Assembly: GCA_007135895.1 (NCBI GenBank)
Contig: SLHZ01000288.1
Location: 1-9,671, forward strand
From: Balneolales bacterium
GTDB lineage: Bacteria; Bacteroidota; Rhodothermia; Balneolales; Natronogracilivirgulaceae
Reading direction: 5' to 3'
Length of the DNA: 9,671 nucleotides
Shown here: piece after piece, positions 1 to 6,900 of the stretch
Layout of the letters: the number at the start of each line of letters is the position of its first letter
How positions within the stretch are numbered: the first letter of the stretch is position 1
The notes under the pieces: model-generated
Told to the model about the DNA's origin: nothing
The model's database searches: none
The model's input: only the letters and a program-made list of their open reading frames with translations
Made by a program: the position numbers and the translations under genes

Positions 1-59
1 CGTTCCGAGTAAAATCAGACGTTTCGAGTAAAATCAGACGTTTCGGGTAAAATCAGACA
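1..59. mobile_element. Terminus of an IS21-family insertion sequence (partial)
   Basis: Three tandem near-identical 19-bp units occupy 2-20, 21-39 and 40-58, with the core GAGTAAAATCAGAC (GGGTAAAATCAGAC in the third). The array stops at ...CAGACA, so the putative element would end in CA at base 59. Read on the minus strand this is TGTCTGATTTTAC followed by internal copies. IS21-family elements are known for TG/CA termini and multiple repeated transposase-binding sites of about 20 bp at their ends. The transposase and helper genes (istA/istB) would lie left of the window and are not seen. The target-site duplication cannot be checked because the other end is missing. Confidence 0.6.
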
Positions 60-144
60 ATGTCACCAATAATGCAAAAACCAAGAATAGTGCAAGATCA
101 TGGCCTATTCGAAGATCACTGCCGGTCGGGGCGATTTTCATTAT

Positions 145-173
145 TTAACAAGTTACTGTAAGTGTTATATAGA
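145..173 (+). promoter_or_regulatory. Candidate promoter of the cysteine-rich gene
   Basis: TTAACA at 145-150 and TATAGA at 168-173 are separated by exactly 17 bases in an AT-rich stretch. They match the sigma-70 consensus at 5/6 and 4/6. Transcription would start near 180 and leave a leader of about 85 bases before the ATG at 264. If the host uses a Bacteroidota-type sigma factor, this consensus may not apply. Confidence 0.35.
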
Positions 174-192
174 ATCACAATATATTATTTTG

Positions 193-207
193 TATCATGT
201 TATGATA
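193..207. promoter_or_regulatory. Small inverted repeat in the 5' leader
   Basis: TATCAT (193-198) and ATGATA (202-207) form a perfect 6-bp inverted repeat around a 3-base centre, about 20 bases after the candidate -10 element. It could be an operator or a very short RNA hairpin. A 9-bp direct repeat (CGGCCATCA at 217-225 and 230-238) follows it. Both are short enough to occur by chance in AT-rich DNA. Confidence 0.25.
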
Positions 208-263
208 TGTAAGGAACGGCCATCATCACCGGCCATCACGACACAAACCATACGGACTTTATC

Positions 264-371
264 ATGTCGTATACCCATACTTTCCACATCCCCGTCATGG
301 GGACCGGACATTCTATTGACACACCGATACGCGTCGCCCCGTTAGGCATTGACTCGGTCATCCATTGTTGA
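264..371 (+). pseudogene. Detached N-terminal segment of the cysteine-rich gene (frameshifted)
   Basis: An ATG at 264 opens a 35-codon reading frame, MSYTHTFHIPVMGTGHSIDT and onward to ...PLGIDSVI, which runs into HC and a TGA at 369-371. Its sense up to codon 33 (360-362) looks protein-like (IDTPIRVAPLGIDSVI). It joins smoothly to the downstream frame, which continues IVDDLLVEKI from base 364. Dropping one C at 363, or restoring two lost bases, fuses the two into one continuous protein of about 602 residues. I therefore read it as the true start of the next gene, cut off by a frameshift. Alternatives are a sequencing or assembly error or a programmed frameshift, though no slippery heptamer is visible. 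Confidence 0.6.
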
Positions 372-2073
372 CGATCTTCTTGTTGAAAAAATCCGCAAGT
401 TCTATGCGGAGCAATTCGAGCTGGAATATGAGTCCATACCCCGTACGGCCGACGACGGTCGTGCCCGTCGCATAACGGCCTATCTCAATACCGTTGAAAT
501 CATCGTCCGGCAAAAATTCGATACCCTTCGAAACCAGCCCTTCTTTGCCGAGAATGACAAACAGAAGTTTTTCGAGCTGCTACCGGATACCTCCGGACTC
601 AAAAAGAGTTGGCATCAGCTCATGGAGATGGCACCCTCCTTCGAGCGGGAAGTACTCGAACAGAAGCTGAACCAGATGATGCAACCGGGCGCCATCGATG
701 TCAATATCATGTCCAAGCTGGACCGTCTGATGAACGGACCGGATGGTCGCCCGCTGAGCGCTCATTTAAGTGACGCCAGCGCGGCGCTTCGGGGTTTTGC
801 CATGAGCAACCTGCGATCATCCGTGATTCTTTCAGCCGGTTTCAACCCCCGTCTTTACAGTTATCTGTCCGAATTTCAGGATTTCTACCGCGATACCGCC
901 GGTGAGTTGAAAAAGAAAATCGTTCTGAAAGTCAGTGATTTCCGCTCCTCCCTGATCCAGGGCAAGTTTCTGGCCAAGAAAGGACTTGAAATATCCGAAT
1001 TCCGCATCGAATCCGGCCTCAATTGTGGGGGGCATGCCTTTGCATCCGACGGTCAGCTCATGCCGACCATCCTCAGGGAGTTCAAGGAAAAAAAGACCCA
1101 ACTCCGCGAGACATTTCAGCCTCTGGTCCGCTCCTTTTACAACAATATGGGGTGGGAATACCCGGCAGCGGCGGAGCAGGAAGAGCCGCTGATCACTGTC
1201 CAGGGCGGCATCGGCACCTATGGTGAAACGCAACGCCTCCGCAAAACCTATGATATCGACAAGACCGGTTGGGGAACGCCTTTTCTACTGGTTCCGGAAG
1301 CAACGCCTATTGACAAAAGCACACTGAAGCTGCTGGCAGACGCCGGCGAAGAGGATCTTTATCTCAGCGGTGTTTCGCCCCTTGGTGTGCCTTTCAACAA
1401 CATCAGGCGGTCGGGTTCGGAAGTCTGGACCAAAAAACGCGCCGGAACGGACAAACCGGGCTCCGCTTGTCCGAAAGGATTCCTGCAGTTCAATAACGAG
1501 TTCACCGACAATGCCATCTGCACGGCCTCGACACAGTATCAGCTGCTCAAGATCGATGAAATCAATCACTCGGACCTGACCGATGACGAGAAGCAGAAAC
1601 AGCGTTCCCAGGTATTCGAAAAAAGTTGCCTGTGCGACCATCTCGGCAATGGGGTTTTGATTGCCCTGGGTATTCTGAAAGAAGACCGGGGTCCCCAGGC
1701 GATCTGTCCGGGACCGAATCTGGCATGGTTCAACCGCATCTACACGTTACGTGAGATGGTCGATCACATCTACGGTCGCGGCGAGTCGCTGGTACCACCC
1801 GAGCGCCCCCACATGTTTGCCAAGGAGATGACCATGTATGTGGACTATCTGGGCCGGCTTATCGACCAGGCGGATCTGTCCGATCTCAAGCAGGTCAAGA
1901 AGCTCAAAACCATCTATGGAAACCTGGTGGAAAGCATTGAATACTGCCGCGAAATTGCGCTGGAAAAACCCTTCACCGATGAAAACCTCTCCTCCATAGG
2001 GGAAGCAGCCGACCGTGAAATGACGCGGCTTCGTACTATCTTCGATCGCGAACCGGCCCTTACCGGCGCCTGA
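349..2073 (+). CDS. Conserved cysteine-rich protein of unknown function (main part of a frameshifted gene)
   Basis: This 574-residue open frame begins at a TTG directly after an in-frame TAG at 343-345 and has no convincing ribosome binding site. The real gene probably starts at the ATG at 264 in another frame. No signal peptide or membrane span is visible, so it is probably cytoplasmic. Cysteines lie in conserved-looking contexts: C226 (LNCGGHAF), C374 (SACP), C391 (ICTAS), C427 and C429 (SCLC), C453 (ICPGP); C533 looks incidental. Glycine motifs VQGGIGT (284-290) and GWGTPFLLVPEA (307-318) recall the last strands of FMN-binding TIM barrels such as nitronate monooxygenase, and the detached N-terminus recalls a first barrel strand. 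That is inference only. The cysteines could bind metal or an Fe-S cluster. Similar proteins are, to my memory, annotated as hypothetical in Bacteroidota. Function is unknown, and if the frameshift is real the product may be inactive. Confidence 0.7.
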   Translation: MTRSSIVDDLLVEKIRKFYAEQFELEYESIPRTADDGRARRITAYLNTVEIIVRQKFDTLRNQPFFAENDKQKFFELLPDTSGLKKSWHQLMEMAPSFEREVLEQKLNQMMQPGAIDVNIMSKLDRLMNGPDGRPLSAHLSDASAALRGFAMSNLRSSVILSAGFNPRLYSYLSEFQDFYRDTAGELKKKIVLKVSDFRSSLIQGKFLAKKGLEISEFRIESGLNCGGHAFASDGQLMPTILREFKEKKTQLRETFQPLVRSFYNNMGWEYPAAAEQEEPLITVQGGIGTYGETQRLRKTYDIDKTGWGTPFLLVPEATPIDKSTLKLLADAGEEDLYLSGVSPLGVPFNNIRRSGSEVWTKKRAGTDKPGSACPKGFLQFNNEFTDNAICTASTQYQLLKIDEINHSDLTDDEKQKQRSQVFEKSCLCDHLGNGVLIALGILKEDRGPQAICPGPNLAWFNRIYTLREMVDHIYGRGESLVPPERPHMFAKEMTMYVDYLGRLIDQADLSDLKQVKKLKTIYGNLVESIEYCREIALEKPFTDENLSSIGEAADREMTRLRTIFDREPALTGA

Positions 2074-2193
2074 GAGTGCGAATCAGAGTGCCATGAGCAG
2101 CCGGCACGTGCTGTAAATACCGGTGTTGCGTTACTACAGGTTGGGCACTAAGGCTGTATCAATGGTACCTGCCGGACGGAGGCGGGAGTAGAA

Positions 2194-2814
2194 TCAGAAG
2201 CCCCAAGGTGGTGGTGGTGGTTCCACCGGCCGGGTCAGGTCAAAATCGACCCGGAAAGTCCACTCATCTCCGCGCATCGTGCCATAGGTGTAGCGGTCTT
2301 CCGGCAGGATTTCAATACGCCAGCCCATGAACATACCCATCTCCTCGCTTCGCGGCGGATAGATGAAACGTCTCCAGTACTCTCCTCCTTCAATGGCATC
2401 ACCGCCATACCAGGTATTATCCTCCTCCGAGCCATCCTCATGGCGATGGTCATGCCGCAGTTCAAGTCCATCCGCTCCGTGCCGGAAAAACACCCAGGTC
2501 CGTGACCGGTCCCACACCCCGGGTTCTTTTTCTATGTGAAACGGCAGGCGAATTTCGTGGTCGGAACAAGCCCTGAAATGCACGATCACACGCTCGGTCC
2601 CGTCCAGCAGGTCGAAACCCGGCGCGGCGGTCACCAGCCGCCCTTCAAACGCCTCTCCGCAATGGTGTGACAGCAATGACCAGAAATGCTTATCCGTCTC
2701 CTCCGCCGTCTGTTCCCTTTCCTGCAGTGCCAGGGTCGAAGGCCGCTGCGTCGGCTCCGGATCGGATCTGCCACAGGAGAAAACGAGCAATATGACCAGT
2801 ATCAGATACTTCAC
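2194..2814 (-). CDS. Small secreted lipoprotein of unknown function
   Basis: I start this gene at the GTG at 2814-2812, which overlaps the TGA of the zinc-ribbon gene as GTGA. The frame stays open upstream to 2946, but that part reads as arginine-rich shadow sequence. The 206-residue product opens with a short lipoprotein signal, MKYLILVILLVFSC, in which C14 would be lipidated. Mature motifs include DKHFWSLLSHHCGEAFEG (C52), a second cysteine at C83 that could pair with it, RTWVFF (about 105-110), and a charged, histidine-rich LRHDHRHEDGSEED stretch (about 119-132). It ends in PPPPPWGF. The pattern matches a family of short envelope proteins I remember only as hypothetical. Its histidine/aspartate stretch could bind metal, but nothing proves this. 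The convergent upstream gene ends at 2073, and no clear terminator is visible in the 120 bases between. Confidence 0.7.
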   Translation of the reverse strand: MKYLILVILLVFSCGRSDPEPTQRPSTLALQEREQTAEETDKHFWSLLSHHCGEAFEGRLVTAAPGFDLLDGTERVIVHFRACSDHEIRLPFHIEKEPGVWDRSRTWVFFRHGADGLELRHDHRHEDGSEEDNTWYGGDAIEGGEYWRRFIYPPRSEEMGMFMGWRIEILPEDRYTYGTMRGDEWTFRVDFDLTRPVEPPPPPWGF

Positions 2815-3041
2815 AGGCCACACATTCCACCGGAGCAGCAACCTCCTCCGGAAGGCGGCATCGGTGTTTTGGTTCCGGCGGAACCCTGGACGAAAGCGAC
2901 TCCGCCCAGAACCTGGGAAAAATTGCCGGATCCGCAAGCATCGCATTTCAGGGTAGCCGCCATACTCTCTTTCTTATCCATGGTGGAGCGGAACTCCGTG
3001 CTTTGTCCGCATTCACGGCAACGATATTCGTATAAAGGCAT
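2811..3041 (-). CDS. FmdB-family zinc-ribbon protein
   Basis: The 76-residue product begins MPLYEYRCREC and carries two CxxC knuckles (C8/C11 and C33/C36). This is the standard architecture of the FmdB/CxxC_CxxC_SSSS regulatory-type zinc ribbon, which binds one zinc ion. The tail is glycine-rich and ends GGGCCSGGMCGL, adding C68, C69 and C74; such cysteine-rich tails are common in this family. The cellular role is not established. The name comes from a gene beside formamidase/amidase genes, and no such neighbour is present here. The ATG at 3041 lacks a Shine-Dalgarno match. It overlaps the lipoprotein gene by four bases, so the two are probably translationally coupled. Confidence 0.85.
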   Translation of the reverse strand: MPLYEYRCRECGQSTEFRSTMDKKESMAATLKCDACGSGNFSQVLGGVAFVQGSAGTKTPMPPSGGGCCSGGMCGL

Positions 3042-3076
3042 GATTCAGGCTGGTATAATTATGAGTAACGCTTGTG

Positions 3077-3126
3077 ATTATATATAGATTTCTATATAAG
3101 TTAAGAAGCCGGCTGGTCAGTGTCAA
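3077..3126 (-). promoter_or_regulatory. Promoter/operator region of the zinc-ribbon and lipoprotein pair
   Basis: On the minus strand, TTAACT (3104-3099) and TATAAT (3082-3077) are 16 bases apart, placing transcription start near 3070 and about 30 bases before the ATG at 3041. A perfect TTGACA (3126-3121) lies further upstream, but its matching -10 (TAACTT) is poor. The spacer holds a perfect inverted repeat, TATATAGA (3081-3088) and TCTATATA (3091-3098) around two bases. This is a typical position for a repressor or MerR-type site. AT-rich DNA favours such matches, so the operator reading is tentative. Confidence 0.4.
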
Positions 3127-3243
3127 GTATTTATGAGAACCGGCACGTTGTAATTTGGGGGCAAAGTAAAATGTTTCTGTTGCTCATCAGGAGTTGGTAC
3201 GCGGTGTCCCCGACTAGAACCGGCATCAGTTGATCAAACGGGG

Positions 3244-3915
3244 TCATTTTTCCTGGGCACCAAGCCATTTCCCCATGGTGAGTTCGTCCACAAAGTGTTC
3301 TCCCAGTTTCATGGAGCGCGGGTGCTTTCCTTCTGTTACATACCCTGCTTTTTCATACAGTTTGACGGCTTTATGGTTATCTGCGATCACCGTCAGCCAG
3401 ATTCTGCGGATGTTTCTTTCTCTGGCCCAACGTTCAAGATATTCCAAAAAAAGTGATCCCAGGCCCTTCCCGCCCCACTCCTTTTGTATGCCAATCACAA
3501 AATAAGCGCGGTGCTGCACCTTTTTCCAGTCCATGGTTCTCACCTCAAGATAACCGGCCAGCGGGCCTTGCGGGGCACGAGTTTCTTGCCGGTCCTTTGA
3601 GTCATACGTTACTTGCGGACCCAGCGGGTCATGAGTTTCTTGCCGGCCACGCAGATCATGCGGGCCATTTGGATCATGAGTACCCTGCGTGTCATGCGTG
3701 CCCTGGGTGCCTTGCCGAATCTCCGCCACAAAAAAAGTCCGGTTGAGATCACCCGTATCACCGGATAGGATCCTGCGCCATTCCTTCACATCCGCCGGGC
3801 GCTCCCCCGATTCATAAAGCAGATAATCCGTTTCGTCATCGAGTTGTTTCATCAGGGCGATAAGCGCTTCCGCATCCTGCGGACCAGCCTGTCGCAGTGT
3901 AATCTGATTTCTCAT
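3244..3915 (-). CDS. GNAT-family N-acetyltransferase with a low-complexity insert
   Basis: The 223-residue protein has the GNAT fold. The N-terminal part, ITLRQAGPQDAEALIALMKQ, covers beta-1/alpha-1, and FFVAEI at 61-66 is a central strand. The acetyl-CoA pyrophosphate loop is at 144-153 (QKEWGGKGLG, followed by SLFLEYL). The C-terminal block N180-x-x-A-V-K-L-Y-E-K-A-G-Y192 is typical of the family. It would transfer an acetyl group from acetyl-CoA to an unidentified amine. Residues 68-117 are a repetitive stretch rich in Gly, Thr, His and Asp, placed exactly between FFVAEI and LAGYLEV, where ordinary members have a two- to four-residue turn. The gene starts 46 bases after the RND pump gene in the same direction, so it may be the last gene of that transcript. 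No terminator is obvious downstream. Confidence 0.85.
   Translation of the reverse strand: MRNQITLRQAGPQDAEALIALMKQLDDETDYLLYESGERPADVKEWRRILSGDTGDLNRTFFVAEIRQGTQGTHDTQGTHDPNGPHDLRGRQETHDPLGPQVTYDSKDRQETRAPQGPLAGYLEVRTMDWKKVQHRAYFVIGIQKEWGGKGLGSLFLEYLERWARERNIRRIWLTVIADNHKAVKLYEKAGYVTEGKHPRSMKLGEHFVDELTMGKWLGAQEK
3565..3714 (-). repeat. Coding minisatellite inside the acetyltransferase gene
   Basis: The segment encodes three six-residue units (QGTHDT, QGTHDP, NGPHDL) followed by three diverged nine-residue units (RGRQETHDP, LGPQVTYDS, KDRQETRAP). In DNA these are 18-bp and 27-bp periods. The phrase GAGTTTCTTGCCGG recurs on the plus strand near 3579 and 3632. Period lengths are multiples of three, so gain or loss of units keeps the frame. 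The insert sits in a beta-hairpin turn and is probably disordered. Confidence 0.75.
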
Positions 3916-3961
3916 TCATTTACCATAAATAAACCAGGTTCCATACCGTGAAGACGGTTAA

Positions 3962-6900
3962 CTATTTCTCCCAGATCCCCATCAGCAGGATCAGGAAGAG
4001 CGTACTCGCTCCCAAACCCCATCCCACCACAATAGCCAGGGTCTGCCAGAAGCCGTCGCCCTCCAGCAGCATGAGCGGCATCAGTCCGGCCAGCGTGGTG
4101 CAGGAGGTGATGAGTACCGGGCGGATTTTTTCCCGGTAGACGCTGAACCAGCTGCGGATGCCATGCACCCCCAGCAGCCGCATTTTCTGTTTGCCATGCA
4201 TCAGCAGGATGGCGTTATTCACCACTACTCCCATGACCAGCAACGCGCCTGCCATCGCGCTGCGGTCAAATTGCAGATCATGATAGAGTGCCCCGGCCAT
4301 GATCCCGATGCCGCCAAGCGGAACAGCCAGCAAGATGACGAGCGGATCGCGCCACCGCTCCAGCAGCGCCGAAATGATCATCCACACGCTCAGTATGGCC
4401 ATGAGAAAGATGAGCAGCAGGCTTCGGTCCTCCTCCGCGCCGAACCAGCCCCGGAAACCGGTCGTGATCGACATGCCCGGCGGAACGGGATACGTCTTGA
4501 TGATCTCTTCAGCGATCGACTGTGCCATGCGGTTTGGACCCAGGAATTCAAATGCCACTATCCGCGTGTACATCTGGTCTTCGCGGCGAATCTGCGGCAG
4601 GGTCCGCTCCCGGGTCAGTTCCCCGATTTCCGCCACCGTAAACACCGTTGAGCCCATGCGCCGGGACGCATGCAAAAAGTCCTCGAAGTACTCCCGATCC
4701 CTGAGATTCCGGGCGATCAGGTACATTTGGGTGCCGCCAAATTCGATCCGTCCATATGGTGCGTGCTCCCGGTTGATATCCAGCTGCACGGCGTTCAGCA
4801 CCGCCGGACGTTCCAGACCCCGCCGGATCATCCGGTCATCGTCAGGCCGCAGTACATACTGATAAAGATCATCCCGCATAAACATCTGCGACTGATTGAT
4901 ATCCACCTCCTGCACCCGCCGATGGCGCATCAACCGCCTCCGCAGATCCTCCGCCACCATTTCGAGCTGATCATACGAATAACCGGTCAGTGTGATTCGT
5001 TGCTGCACCTGCCCTCCGCCAAATCCGGTCCCGAACGACTCGTCAAATCCGCTCACCCATATCCGCGCATTGCCGGTCCGGGCCGCCAGGTACGCCGCCT
5101 GTCCGAACAGCTGGAACGGCTCGGCGCGGTCGAGATACTCTTCCTTGAAATAGATCTCAAGCCGACCGAACGCCCCCTGCTCGTTGATATGCGACTCGTA
5201 ATAGGTGATCGCATAATCAAACGAACCGGCCAGTGTCTCAAACTGTTGGATGATCTTGTCGATCTCCTCAAACGGGGTACCGATCGGCGGCCGCACCGTT
5301 ATGATCACGTGATCCTGCACCGGCCTCCCGGCCCATCCTTCCCCGAACGAGACACCGCGGTAAAACCGGTACCCAATTCCTCCGACATACCGGTTGATCA
5401 CATCGTCGTTATCAAAATAGTACTGCGACCATTTGTACAGCCGGCCGGGGTCCTCATCACTCACCGGATCCGGCTCGGGGATCAGATAGAGCGGAATTCC
5501 AATCAGCAATATCATGGCCGGGTAAATCAGCCAGCGCAGCCGATGGCGCCATATAAAGAAGCCAAGCGTGATGCGGGTCCGGCCAAACCGTTTTTTCCGG
5601 AATGATGAGGCGGGCGGGCGGATTTTATCCGCCGGTCGGACAAAGAACAGGAGCCGTGAGGCAAGTTTGGACCAAAGTGTGCTGAAGGATAGTGATTGAG
5701 CCCGGGGCGTAGTTTGTGCCTGTGACGAAGCCTGCGACCGGGACGGGGACTGTACCGCCGACGAGGATAGTTCCGGCGAGGACAGGTCCGACGAGGACAG
5801 GTCCGACGAGGACAGGTCCGGCGAGGACAGTCCCGGCGAGGACAGTTCAAACGAGGACAGGTCCGGCGAGGACAGTCCCGGCGAGGCATTATCCGCATCC
5901 GCTCTGTAGGGTATTCGTACCAGCCAGATCAGCGCGTACGGAATCCAGGTGAGCGATATCAGCACCGAGGCAAGAAGCGTGAGCGTCAGTGCCATGCCCA
6001 GCGGCATCAGGAACATCCGCACCTCTTCCATCGAAAAAAGCAGGGGAATGAAGATGCCGACAGTGGTCAGGGTGCTGCCGATGACCGGTACCAGCACATG
6101 CGGCAGATGACGGCGGACATGTTCGATGCGGGCCTGACGGGCAAGCGGAAGACCGGGGTTTACATGCTCAAACACCACCACCGCGTTGTCGATAATCATG
6201 CCGAGGGCGATGGTGAGTCCGGCGAGCGTAATCACATTGATGGTGTAGCCCAAAATGTGGAGCATGATCACCGAGAAGAGCAGCGAAAAGAGGATGCTGC
6301 CAAGAATGACCAGCGGGGCGCGGATTTTCCGGATGAAAAGCAGCAGCACCAGAAACACGGCAATCAGACTGATCAGTGCCTGACGTTCCAGCGCCGAAAG
6401 TTCCTCGCGCAGTTCGACGGTGGCGTCACGCTCTATCTGCAGATGGATATCGGGCGGAAGTGTGGTCGCGATTTCATCCATGCGGGCGATCACCGTTTCG
6501 GCGAGTTCGAGTGCGTCGACACCGGTTTCGCGCTCGAATCGTATGGTGAGTGCCGGGTTCCCGTTGATACGCCGGGCGGTACGCTCCGGATAGTCGCCCA
6601 TCGTTACCTGCGCGATGTCGCCCAGCAGGATCTGGCGTTCACTGCCCGGGAGAGGGATCGGCATGGCCGTGATATCGGATACGTTTTCGAACATTGGCGG
6701 CACCATGAGGCTGTACCGCATGCCCCCGTGCTCACGATACCCGGCCGAACGCCACGACAACCGCTCATTGACCTGCCGCATCACCCCGCTGGTACCGATA
6801 CCCAGCCGTTCGGCGGCCGGCACATCGAAATCAATCAGCAGTGCCGGGTCACGCACCCCTAAAAGTTCGATCCCGGCAATACCCCGGATCCCGAGCATCG

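Noticed and set aside
100..345. An 81-codon plus-strand frame ahead of the cysteine-rich gene
   Set aside because: It overlaps the better ATG 264 frame and spans the candidate promoter and AT-rich leader. Its translation looks non-protein-like. It shares the downstream frame only by chance and ends at the TAG at 343-345.
2074..2193. Possible bidirectional terminator between the convergent genes
   Set aside because: I found no GC-rich hairpin followed by a T run on either strand. Only a short GCACGTGC palindrome is present.
2183..2199. GGAGTAGAATCAGAAG, resembling the 19-bp repeat at the left edge
   Set aside because: A single partial match with mismatches, no tandem copies and no adjoining element end. 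It also overlaps the lipoprotein stop region. Probably chance.
3053..3058. Plus-strand TATAAT upstream of the zinc-ribbon gene
   Set aside because: No suitable -35 and no plus-strand gene follows it, since the next genes are on the minus strand.
3103..3141. GCCGGC...GCCGG pairing upstream of the zinc-ribbon gene as a terminator
   Set aside because: The arms are only five to six bases with a loop of about 25 bases and no T run, too weak to call.
4670..5605. Long plus-strand open frame opposite the RND pump (and others near 6098-6862 and 7494-8312)
   Set aside because: These are antisense shadows of the GC-rich, well-conserved pump and adaptor genes. Their translations show no domain and odd composition.
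5756..5890. CRISPR-like array from regularly repeated short units
   Set aside because: Units are contiguous 15-mers with no unique spacers and lie inside an intact coding frame. It is a coding minisatellite.
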